Assembly: GCA_903884235.1 (NCBI GenBank)
Contig: CAISEB010000041.1
Span: 47,890-111,889 of the forward strand
Reading direction: 5' to 3'
Length of the DNA stretch: 64,000 bases
Source: an uncultured Pseudomonadota bacterium
GTDB lineage: Bacteria; Pseudomonadota; Gammaproteobacteria; Steroidobacterales; Steroidobacteraceae
Shown here: in pieces, positions 27,883-35,732 of the stretch
Layout of the letters: each line of letters begins with the position of its first letter
Numbering within the stretch: position 1 is the stretch's first letter
Position numbers and translations under genes: made by a program
Notes under the pieces: generated by a model
Told to the model about the DNA's origin: nothing
What the model saw: only the letters and a program-made list of their open reading frames with translations
Database searches by the model: none

Positions 27883-30800
27883 TCAGGGCCGGCTGGCGGT
27901 GGCCCACACCACGAGCACCGCGACGGTGAACGCGATACAGGCGAGGTAGGCGATCACGCCGAGCAGCTGCGCGCGCCCGGTCGCGACGGGCTCGGCGAAG
28001 CCCTCGACGAGGGCCCGCGCGGTCTGCTGGCGCAGCGCGGAGGAGGAGCGCAGCCACGGCGGGGCGAGCAGCGCCGTCGTCGCCGCGCGCAGCAGCGCGT
28101 CGCGATCCTGCCGGTCGGTGATGCTCGCGGCGATGCGGCGGCGCAGCTGCCACAGGCGCAGCTGGCGCGGCGCGAGCAGCGCGACGCCGACGGCGATGAT
28201 CGTGAACGCGGGGTCGCGGAACACGAAGGCGAGCGCGATGACGCCGACGACGCCCCCGATCGCGACGACGAATCGCGGCCTGCCCTCGGGGCGGGTCAGG
28301 GACTGCAGGATCCGGCCGCCGTCGAGCGGGGCGAACGGCAGCAGGTTCAGCCCGTTGATGAACAGCAGCGTCCAGATCGCGCCCGACAGCCATCCGCCGC
28401 CCGCCCCCAGCGGACCGCGCAGCAGGATCAGCGCGAGCGCAAGCACGATGCCGGGAATGGGTCCCGCGAGCAGGATCGCGAGCCGCGCGCCGACCGACGG
28501 ACTCGGCCCCCGCGCCGTCGTCAGCGCGCCGAGCAGCGGGATGAAGTACACCTCCACCGCCGGGTGGCCGGCCCGCTTCATCGCGAGGGCATGGCCGCCC
28601 TCGTGCAGCGCGAGCACGGCGACGAGCGTGGCGGCCGAGGCGAGGTCGGTGGCGAGGGCCAGCACCGCGAGCGACACGCCGAGCGTGGCGAACGTGAGCA
28701 GCAGGGGGCCCCACTGGCGCCCCGGGCCCTGCTCGGGGTGGCGCGCCAGCGCGCGCACCGCGATGTATTCGGCGAGCGCGAGCTGCTCGAGCTCGGCGGG
28801 CGTGGCCGCCTGCGGTCGCACGGCGCGCATCGCGCGCGAACGGCGCTTCGCGGCGCCGAGCGCCGCCCGCGCGAACACGAAGGCGCCGCGCAGCGTGTAG
28901 CGGTCCAGTCGAGGATCATGCGTCGGGGCGAGGTCGCCGTTGGCGCGCAGCCGCTCGCGCGTGCGCGCCACCGCGGCAGCCTCGGCCGCGGCGATCGCCT
29001 CGAGCGACAGCACGGGCGGCGGCGCGCCCTCGGGCGCGAGCAGCAGCAGGCGCGCACGGTGGCGCGCGAGCAGGGCCGTGAAGTCCGCGTTCGGCACGCT
29101 CTCGATGCCCGGCACGCCGGTCACCGTGACGTCGCGGTCGGTGGTCACGATGGAGCGACCGTCCGCGAGGCAGGAGGCGAGGGCGTACTGGATGCAGCGC
29201 GCCGGCGCGGGCGCCGTCGCGCGCAGCACGTGGACCACGGTCGGGTCATCCGCGCGGCCGTGCACGCGATGGAACTCCGGCCTCGCGTAGATCGTCATCG
29301 TCGCATCGCGCACGAGGTAGCCGAGCGGCACGAAGCCGGCGAGGGCAATGCGCCCGTCGTCGCTCTCGAGGAGCGTGCGCTCCTCGGCCGGCACCGCCCC
29401 GTCCGCGGCGACGCGCACCTCGACAGCGCGCATCGCCGAGCGCAGGAACAGCCGCATGACCGCGACCTGGCCCAGCGCCCAGAACAGCGCCAGCGCGCCG
29501 GCGGCCCACGCGAGCGGCGTCCACGGACGTGGCGCCTTGCCGGGTGCGACGTAGTCTGCATCGTGGTGCTGCAGGTTGAAGCCGAGGTCGTCGTTCGCAT
29601 CCGAGAGGCGTGCGGCATAGGTCGCAAGCTCGATCGGGGCCACCGAGGTCGCCTTGAGCCGGAACTCGTAGGCGAGGTTCAGCCGCCGCTCGGGCTCGCG
29701 GTAGTGCGCGTGCGAGGCGTAGTGGAACTGCGGCGTGTCGATCGCAACGTCGCCCTCCTTGATGTTCCACGGCTCCGGCAGCCGGACTTCGATGCGCTCG
29801 GTCACGTCGACGGTCTCGCCCAGCGACAGCGGCAGGGCGCGGGTGAGCGTCGCGGGCGCCCTCACGTGCTCGTTGATCAGGTCGGAGCTGACGTGGAACT
29901 CGTCGCGACCCCTGCGGTTGCGCGGGAACGGCTCCGGGATCGCATAGGACTCGTCGACGACGAGGAGGTTGCGCGCGAGGTCGTCGGCGATTCGGGGCGG
30001 TGCCGTGGCGCTCGCGCCCGGGTAGTCGCGCTGGTAGTACTCGAGGTAGTCCTCGGCCATCTTCACCGGCGACCAGGCGCGCGCGTGCCGGCGCATCCGA
30101 TCCGCGGCGGCGCCGCGGTACTCGGTGTGCACTGTGAGCCTCCCGGCGACCTTCGCGCCGCGCGAGAGGTCGAAGGTGCGCGTCTCGACGGTCGGACCCG
30201 GTGCGGCGACGGGGATCGCCTCGAGCGCATGGGCGCCCGGCTCCAGCACGAGCGCCCGGCCGAGGTCCGCCTGCGTGAGGTCGGCGAGCGAGCCGCCCTG
30301 GCCGGTCGTGGTCGCGTCGAGCCAGTAGGTCCGCCCGCCGAGTCGCACCCGGACGATGGCATGGTCCATGACCGCGGGGCTCGGCAGGCGCTCGGCGAGC
30401 GCCTGGTTCCAGTGCGTGCTGACGAGCGCCGGATAGGCCTCGATGCCCATCTCGCCGAGCAGCGTCGCCACGAGCAGCGCCTTGTCCTTGCAGTCGCCGT
30501 AGCGGCGCGCGAGCACCGTGCCTGGCGGTGTCGGGCGGAACGCGCCGTCGCCGAGCTCGAGGCCGGTGTAGCGGATCTCCTCCTGCACGAAGCGCAATGC
30601 CGCGACCACGCGGGCGGCGTCGTCCGGCGACTCCGCGCGCAGGCGCGCCGCGAGCGCGGCGACCGCCGGCGCGACCGGGCCCGGCTGCTCGAACAGCGAC
30701 CGGCTTGCCGCGGCGACCTCGGCCCAGTCCGCGAACTGGGACAGTTCGACCGTCGGATAGGCCTCTGCCCACGAGGGCCGGTCGGCGTCGGCATGCACCC

Positions 30801-31512
30801 CCGGCAGCGGCGTCCAGCGCCACTCGAGCACCTGCCAGCCGGCGCGGCTGCTGCGCCTCGGCGACTCCTCGCCGTGCGCGCGCACGTAGAGCGGCTCGCC
30901 GTCGCGGACCTCGACACGCAGTCGGGCGTCGCGGGCGGGCTTGCCCCAGCGCGTCTGGAAGTGCTCGAAGTAGCGCTCGTGCCATTCCGGGGCGTGGTGC
31001 TCGATCGTGTAGCTGTAGTCGAGCACGTCGCCGACGCGCACGTCGGTGAGCACGAGGTGCAGCGTCAGCCAGCCGTCCAGCAGCCCGTCCTCGAGCGAGG
31101 ATTCGCGTTGCAGCGTCTCGACGCGCGCGCCCGGCAGCGCGTCGATCGATCGCCCGCCGCGCAGCAGGTGCACGCCGTGCAGGCGGACGCGATCCTCGCG
31201 CGGGTCGTACTCGATCTTGATCTGCGACTGGTCGTCGACGCCGCTCTGGTTGGCGAGGCGCACGACATAGCGCGAGTAGGCCGCGGAGCCCCGGTCGATG
31301 CGCACCTGGCGGTCCACCAGCAGGAAGTCGGTGCCGCCCGTCGAGCCGTCGGCCGGCGCCCCGGATGCGGTCCTCGGCGGCTGCACATCGACCCAGGCGG
31401 CCGGTGCGGTCTTCGTGTAGCCGGTCGCCGTGCCCGCGCCTAGACAGGCGGGGGCGAAGGCGAGCAGCACCAGCACGAGCGCGGCGCATGGGATTCGAAT
31501 CTGGTACCGCAC
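27883..31512 (-). CDS. DUF3857-transglutaminase-like protein fused to a site-2 protease domain
   Basis: A 1209-residue envelope protein. A signal-like N-terminus (about 1-25) is followed by a DUF3857 beta domain (about 55-220) and a transglutaminase-like domain (about 280-405) with the triad Cys341 (YGDCKDKA), His383 (VMDHAIVRV) and Asp399 (YWLDATTTG). A DUF3858-like region reaches about 650, with a hydrophobic helix at 665-690. A soluble region (700-910) comes next, then an M50-type intramembrane protease domain: H970-E-G-G-H974 and NLLPFAPLDGGR with Asp1064, among about six membrane segments. Both active sites look complete. The fusion is unusual. It is followed tail-to-tail by the TnpB remnant; the RHH/VapC pair starts beyond 31512. 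Substrates unknown. Confidence 0.82.
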   Translation of the reverse strand: MRYQIRIPCAALVLVLLAFAPACLGAGTATGYTKTAPAAWVDVQPPRTASGAPADGSTGGTDFLLVDRQVRIDRGSAAYSRYVVRLANQSGVDDQSQIKIEYDPREDRVRLHGVHLLRGGRSIDALPGARVETLQRESSLEDGLLDGWLTLHLVLTDVRVGDVLDYSYTIEHHAPEWHERYFEHFQTRWGKPARDARLRVEVRDGEPLYVRAHGEESPRRSSRAGWQVLEWRWTPLPGVHADADRPSWAEAYPTVELSQFADWAEVAAASRSLFEQPGPVAPAVAALAARLRAESPDDAARVVAALRFVQEEIRYTGLELGDGAFRPTPPGTVLARRYGDCKDKALLVATLLGEMGIEAYPALVSTHWNQALAERLPSPAVMDHAIVRVRLGGRTYWLDATTTGQGGSLADLTQADLGRALVLEPGAHALEAIPVAAPGPTVETRTFDLSRGAKVAGRLTVHTEYRGAAADRMRRHARAWSPVKMAEDYLEYYQRDYPGASATAPPRIADDLARNLLVVDESYAIPEPFPRNRRGRDEFHVSSDLINEHVRAPATLTRALPLSLGETVDVTERIEVRLPEPWNIKEGDVAIDTPQFHYASHAHYREPERRLNLAYEFRLKATSVAPIELATYAARLSDANDDLGFNLQHHDADYVAPGKAPRPWTPLAWAAGALALFWALGQVAVMRLFLRSAMRAVEVRVAADGAVPAEERTLLESDDGRIALAGFVPLGYLVRDATMTIYARPEFHRVHGRADDPTVVHVLRATAPAPARCIQYALASCLADGRSIVTTDRDVTVTGVPGIESVPNADFTALLARHRARLLLLAPEGAPPPVLSLEAIAAAEAAAVARTRERLRANGDLAPTHDPRLDRYTLRGAFVFARAALGAAKRRSRAMRAVRPQAATPAELEQLALAEYIAVRALARHPEQGPGRQWGPLLLTFATLGVSLAVLALATDLASAATLVAVLALHEGGHALAMKRAGHPAVEVYFIPLLGALTTARGPSPSVGARLAILLAGPIPGIVLALALILLRGPLGAGGGWLSGAIWTLLFINGLNLLPFAPLDGGRILQSLTRPEGRPRFVVAIGGVVGVIALAFVFRDPAFTIIAVGVALLAPRQLRLWQLRRRIAASITDRQDRDALLRAATTALLAPPWLRSSSALRQQTARALVEGFAEPVATGRAQLLGVIAYLACIAFTVAVLVVWATASRP

Positions 31513-31652
31513 CGCGGGGGCTCCCTGTCCAGGTCAGGCAGCGTCCCTGCGCGCCCCGGCTCACTGTAGCGCGTCCGCGGACGACCCGACACGGCGCCGC
31601 AGTCCGTGGCGATGAGTCCCGGGCGAAAGCCGTGGCATTGACTTCCGCTCGA

Positions 31653-31678
31653 ACAAGTATACGCTAACGTATACTTGT
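31653..31678 (+). promoter_or_regulatory. Palindromic operator of the RHH/VapC module
   Basis: ACAAGTATACG (31653-31663) and CGTATACTTGT (31668-31678) form perfect 11-bp arms around CTAA. The site abuts an ATG at 31679, so a bound repressor would block transcription and any initiation there. This supports the downstream GTG at 31697 as the real start. Confidence 0.65.
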
Positions 31679-31696
31679 ATGAAATGGAGGCCTGTC

Positions 31697-31930
31697 GTGC
31701 CACAGGTAACGCTGTATCTGGACGATGAAACCGACCGCCGTGGGCGTGCCGCCGCGGCCGCTGCCGGCATGTCCTACAGCAAGTGGCTGGGTGGGCTGGT
31801 CCGCGCCTCCACCGATTCGAGCTGGCCGGAGGCCGTGCGCGCGCTTGCGGGTGCGGTCCGGGACTTTCCGTTGGCGGACGAGCTCTATCGGGTCGACGCA
31901 AAGGACGTACCGCGCGAGCCAATCGAGTGA
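31697..31930 (+). CDS. Ribbon-helix-helix antitoxin
   Basis: A 77-residue antitoxin. VTLYLDDETDRRGRAAAAAA followed by GMSYSKWLGGLVRA is a ribbon-helix-helix DNA-binding pattern. The C-terminal part (WPEAVRALAGAVRDFPLADE) is the toxin-binding extension. GTG 31697 is chosen because GGAGG (31686-31690) lies 6 nt before it. The ATG at 31679 (six codons upstream) has no ribosome site and sits against the operator. The stop is fused to the VapC GTG. Confidence 0.82.
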   Translation: MPQVTLYLDDETDRRGRAAAAAAGMSYSKWLGGLVRASTDSSWPEAVRALAGAVRDFPLADELYRVDAKDVPREPIE

Positions 31931-32328
31931 TCTACGCCCTCGACAGCGATGCGATCGCCTACTACTTCCGTGGAGAGGGCCGGGTCGGAGAGCGGCTGCT
32001 GGCGTGCCCCGCGCGCGACATCGCCGTGCCGGCGGTGGTGGCATATGAGCTGCGCTACGGCCTCGCTCGCATGCAGGGCTTCGCGCGACGTGCCGCGCAG
32101 CTGGAGACGTTCCTCGCGAGCGCGACGATCCTGCCCTTCGATGATGACTGTGCCCGCGTCGCTGCCAGATTGCGTGTTGCGCTCGAGCGAGTCGGGGCGC
32201 CGATCGGTCCAATCGACACGCTGATCGCGGCGACCGCGCTCGCGTCCCACGCGGTTCTGGTGACGCGCAAAGTGCGTGAATTCAGCCGTGTCGAGGGGCT
32301 CGAGGTCGAGGACTGGTACGCGGGCTAG
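31927..32328 (+). CDS. VapC-like PIN domain toxin
   Basis: A 133-residue PIN-domain ribonuclease. VIYALDSDAIAYYFRGEG supplies the first Asp, VPAVVAYELRYGLARM the Glu, and GPIDTLIAATALASHAVLVT followed by REFSRVEGLEVEDW the C-terminal acidic residues and fold end. GTG start is fused to the antitoxin stop (GTGA). The final 4 nt overlap the 3' end of the convergent methyltransferase gene. Confidence 0.9.
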   Translation: MIYALDSDAIAYYFRGEGRVGERLLACPARDIAVPAVVAYELRYGLARMQGFARRAAQLETFLASATILPFDDDCARVAARLRVALERVGAPIGPIDTLIAATALASHAVLVTRKVREFSRVEGLEVEDWYAG

Positions 32329-33167
32329 CGGCGGATCGCGAGCACGCCGTCGAACTTCGGCTCGGTGTCGAATCCGGCCGCCTTCAGGCGCTTCGAGACC
32401 TCCGCCGGCACGTCGCGCCCCGTCGTCAGCTTGTTCGGCGAGCCGGTGTAGTGGAACAGCCGGCCCCGTCGCTCGAGCACGCGCGCGAGTTCCGAGTAGA
32501 AGGCGAGCGAGTAGAGCTCGCCGGCGATCCCGAACCGCGGCGGATCGTGCAGGATCGCGCCGACCGACGCGTCGCCGAGTCCGGCGAGCGCATCGCGCAC
32601 ATCTCCATGCGTGAGCGAGAGCGCGCCGCCCTCGCGCGGCGACCACGGGTTCAGCGAGCGCAGCCAGATCACATCCGCGCTCTTCTCGAACGAGCGCACC
32701 TCGCGCGCGCCGGCGACGACGCACCACGCCGCGAAGTAGCCGAGGCCGCCGCAGGTGTCGAGCACCACGCGCCCCTTCGGCGCGACGAGCTCGACCTTGG
32801 CGCGCGCGTCCTCGTAGGGCGAGACCTTGGCGGTCGGCAGCATCTTGATGCCGTCGATCTCGAACGTCGGCGCGCCCCACTCGGTGGGCACCAGCTTGAT
32901 CAGCGAGTTCGTGAAGCGCGACACCGGCATGAACCGGTCGTCGGCGAAGTGATAGACCGTGCGTTCCTTGGCCACCGGCAGCGGCCAGTGGCGCCCGTTC
33001 CAGCGGAACGTGTCGGCACCGGGCTCGACGGTGGTGCGGCTGCGGTCGAGGTCGAGCGAGCATTCGAGCGAGGCGTGACCGGCGCGCGCCGCGCCCCGGA
33101 TCGCCTCGACGACCGCGAGCGTCAGCAGCGGACCGATGCCCGCCGCGGGCGGGGCGAGGTCGCTCAC
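32325..33167 (-). CDS. SAM-dependent methyltransferase-like protein
   Basis: A 280-residue protein. A small N-terminal domain (about 25-125: SLDLDRSRTTVEPGADTFRW ... DGIKMLPTAKVSPYEDA) precedes a Rossmann methyltransferase core. VVLDTCGGLGYFAAWCVVAG is the SAM motif I, with VRSFEKSADVI after it. GDVRDAL, GAILHDPPRFGIAGELYS (the acidic/DPP motif) and RLFHYTGSP follow. Substrate is not evident; the DPPR motif resembles RNA methyltransferase-like folds. GTG 33167 overlaps the stop of the upstream M20 peptidase gene (GTGA), so the two are coupled. Confidence 0.75.
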   Translation of the reverse strand: MSDLAPPAAGIGPLLTLAVVEAIRGAARAGHASLECSLDLDRSRTTVEPGADTFRWNGRHWPLPVAKERTVYHFADDRFMPVSRFTNSLIKLVPTEWGAPTFEIDGIKMLPTAKVSPYEDARAKVELVAPKGRVVLDTCGGLGYFAAWCVVAGAREVRSFEKSADVIWLRSLNPWSPREGGALSLTHGDVRDALAGLGDASVGAILHDPPRFGIAGELYSLAFYSELARVLERRGRLFHYTGSPNKLTTGRDVPAEVSKRLKAAGFDTEPKFDGVLAIRR

Positions 33168-34744
33168 CCGTCGAGCTCGGGCGCGGCCGGGATCCACCAC
33201 TCCGCGCCGCGCGCGGTGGTCACGTACTCCGGCCAGCGGTAGTCGATCGGCGGCGCGAAGTCCTTCGGCAGCAGCGGCGCAACGAACTTCTCGCCCCCGG
33301 TGCGCGCCTCGAACTCGGCGCGCGCGGCGGCGACGAGGCCGGGGTTCGCGAGCAGGTCGAGCAGCGTCCCGGCGATGGTCTTCGCGGCGACTTCGATCGT
33401 CGGATCGATGCACGGCGCGAGCCCGCCGAGCGCGTTCGACACCCACGCGGGGTACCCCGCGTAGCCCGGCGGCGCCGCGAGCATGGGGCGGGCGATGTAC
33501 AGGCGCACGGTCGGCGCGTACCAGGTCATCTCGACGTAGTCGTCGGAGGTCCAGTTCGTCTGCCAGGCCGGCATCGACTGGCGCAGCTCCCGCTCGGCCT
33601 CCTCGGGCGCGATCAGCGTCTCGCAGGCCGGCAGGTACGGCGCGTCCATGGGCGCGAGGCCGAGGTTCGCCTGGATCTCGCGGGCGAGCGCGATCGCCTC
33701 CTCGCCATAGCGGGGCGCGCCGACCGCCTCGAGGTTGCGGTAGGCGAGGGAGGCGAGCGCATGGTTCGCGACGCCGGGCCGCGTGCGCGACACCCAGCGC
33801 TTGACGAGCCGGCAGTGCGCGATCGCCGCGGCGTGCTCGGCATTGCGGTCGAGCACCTCGAGGATCGACTCGGCCATGCGGATCTCCGGGGTCCGCCAGG
33901 CGTAGTTGATCTGCGCGAGGTGTGCCGGCAGGTTGTCGGCGGTCGCCTGGCCCGCCGTCAGGATCGCCTCGTTGAGCGACCAGCCGCCGGAGTGCGCCAG
34001 CATCGACTCCAGCGTCGCCTTGGCGGAGGAGTACATCGCCATCAGCGCGACGTTCGCGCCCGGTGCGCGCGCCGCCGAATGCGCCGCCGCGATCGGGCTC
34101 GTGCCATCCGCCGCGCCCCAGGTCTCGGCGTCGTCGCAGATGAACGAGTAGATGCGGCTGTAGTAGGCGCCGCAGTGCGTGTCCCAGCGCGTCGTGTTGC
34201 ACAGCGGCAGCATGTAGAACGGGTGGTAGCTGACGAGCGCGTCGATGCCGTCGTAGTAGCCGCGCAGCCCGTGCACGAGCTTCGAGCCCTGCACCTTCTC
34301 GGCCGGTTCGCCGAAGAACCGGAGCGTGCCGGTCGTGCCGCTCGCGCGCATCGCGTGCTGGGTGGCGAGGATCCCGGCCAGCGCGCCGATGCCGAGTGCC
34401 GAGTGCGGGTCGGTGTGGCCGGGCGCGTACGGCGAGAGCCCCGCGCGCGGCTCGCGCCGCGTCGAGGCGGCCTGGCAGTTGCCGGGGACCGCGTCGTACT
34501 CGGCGTAGCCGGCGACGGTGGCGCCAGCGCCGTTCGACCAGCGCGCGGCGAACGCCGTCGGCATGCCGGCGGAGCCTGCCTCGACCTCGAAGCCCGCCTC
34601 GCGCAGCCGCGCGACGAACCAGGCGGCCGAGCGATACTCGCGCCAGGCGGGTTCGGCCCACTCCCAGATCGTGCGGTGCCAGGCGCTCCACTCGGCGTGG
34701 TGGGCGTCGACCCAGTCGTGGGCGAGGCGGGTGGGATTCGGCAT
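33164..34744 (-). CDS. M20 family amidohydrolase, AbgB-like
   Basis: A 526-residue metallo-amidohydrolase similar to AbgB, which hydrolyses p-aminobenzoyl-glutamate. Zinc and active-site motifs: AGYAEYDAVPGNCQAAS (Asp), GHTDPHSALGIGALAGILA, FFGEPAEKVQGSKL (Glu-type) and YHPFYMLPLCNTTRWD. The dimerisation insert (AHSGGWSLNEAILTAGQATA, QINYAWRTPEI) and the C-terminal TSDDYVEMTWYAPTVRLYIA region follow. Likely cytoplasmic; exact substrate not shown. No abgA or abgT homologue is adjacent. Its stop is fused to the methyltransferase start. Confidence 0.82.
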   Translation of the reverse strand: MPNPTRLAHDWVDAHHAEWSAWHRTIWEWAEPAWREYRSAAWFVARLREAGFEVEAGSAGMPTAFAARWSNGAGATVAGYAEYDAVPGNCQAASTRREPRAGLSPYAPGHTDPHSALGIGALAGILATQHAMRASGTTGTLRFFGEPAEKVQGSKLVHGLRGYYDGIDALVSYHPFYMLPLCNTTRWDTHCGAYYSRIYSFICDDAETWGAADGTSPIAAAHSAARAPGANVALMAMYSSAKATLESMLAHSGGWSLNEAILTAGQATADNLPAHLAQINYAWRTPEIRMAESILEVLDRNAEHAAAIAHCRLVKRWVSRTRPGVANHALASLAYRNLEAVGAPRYGEEAIALAREIQANLGLAPMDAPYLPACETLIAPEEAERELRQSMPAWQTNWTSDDYVEMTWYAPTVRLYIARPMLAAPPGYAGYPAWVSNALGGLAPCIDPTIEVAAKTIAGTLLDLLANPGLVAAARAEFEARTGGEKFVAPLLPKDFAPPIDYRWPEYVTTARGAEWWIPAAPELDG

Positions 34745-34834
34745 GGTCGTTGCGCCTGCGCGCGCGGGGAGGCGCGGGGGCCTGATTGTAGTCGGCGGCG
34801 CGCGCCCGCGCAGGGTCGGCGTTGCGGGGTCGGC

Positions 34835-35677
34835 CTACGGTTCCTGGCGGTCCTCGTCGCGTACGCCGAAGCCGCGCGGGCGTGCCTTCAGCGCTTCGTC
34901 CAGCAGCTGGGACTCGGAGGAGGCGCCGTTCAGCAACGACCGCACCTCGAGGTCGAACAGGTCGATGCGCGAGCGGAGTTGCTCGGTCGCGGCAATGAGG
35001 TCGGCGATCCGCTCGCGATACTCGACGAGCTCCGGTTTCGACAGGCGCGTGACGTCGACGGCGGTCGTGACGGCGTTCATCGCCATGAACCCGTGCGCAT
35101 CGACGAATCGCCGCTGGAAGCTCTCGAGTCGGACCGTCTCGGAAAAGAAGTGATCGCGGGCAACCAGCATCAGCTGGCGCGCGAATGACAGCCGGTTGAA
35201 GAGGCGGATGCGGCCTTCCTCGAGCAGCGCCACCGAGCCGTTGCTCTGCGCCGCCTCGTAGGGCGCGAGGCCGGGGAAGATGATGAAGAGCGCGATCCGC
35301 CGGTCGAGCAACGGCGGTTGCGCCGGAGCGCCCGCCCCGTCGATGCGTGCCGTCACGGCATTGCGCAGCTCCGTGAGGTAGGCGAGGTTGCCTCGCAGCT
35401 GCACGAAGCTGTCCGCGTCGATCTTGAGATCGGCCTCGAGCGCCCCGTGGATCCGGGTCTCCATCTCCGCCCGCAGGTGGCGGTGGTGGACCAGTTCGAC
35501 GGCCTGTTCGAGTCCGAGCGCGAGCAGCAGGCCCACGGCGATCGCGCCGATGTGGACGAGGAAGTCGCGCCAGGAGTGGATCGGCTTCTCCGGGGCATGC
35601 GGCTCGAGCATGGGCGGTGGCTCCGGGGCGTGCGACTCGGTCGCTTCGGGAGGCGGCAACGACGTGACGGCGGTCAT
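34835..35677 (-). CDS. Hypothetical membrane-anchored protein
   Basis: A 280-residue protein I do not recognise functionally. A Pro/Glu-rich cytoplasmic stretch leads to the distinctive WRDFLVHIGAIAVGLLLALG transmembrane helix (about 36-60), then LEQAVELVHHRHLRAEMETR and a mostly helical soluble domain with several charged amphipathic helices (ELRNAVTARIDGA, RQLMLVARDHFFSETVRLES, LVEYRERIADLIAATEQLRS). The helix-His-His-Arg-His motif recurs in an uncharacterised proteobacterial family in my recollection. It stands alone, 55 nt downstream of the GMC oxidoreductase stop and transcribed the same way. Confidence 0.7.
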   Translation of the reverse strand: MTAVTSLPPPEATESHAPEPPPMLEPHAPEKPIHSWRDFLVHIGAIAVGLLLALGLEQAVELVHHRHLRAEMETRIHGALEADLKIDADSFVQLRGNLAYLTELRNAVTARIDGAGAPAQPPLLDRRIALFIIFPGLAPYEAAQSNGSVALLEEGRIRLFNRLSFARQLMLVARDHFFSETVRLESFQRRFVDAHGFMAMNAVTTAVDVTRLSKPELVEYRERIADLIAATEQLRSRIDLFDLEVRSLLNGASSESQLLDEALKARPRGFGVRDEDRQEP

Positions 35678-35732
35678 GCCGGTGCGAGCCTAGCATGCGC
35701 TGGCCGCGGCGGGTGCCGGCGCGGGCTTCCGG

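Noticed and set aside
28564..31443. Plus-strand open frame of about 960 codons within the fusion protease
   Set aside because: The opposite strand encodes recognisable catalytic motifs in the right order; the plus-strand translation is Arg/Ala/Gly-rich and featureless.
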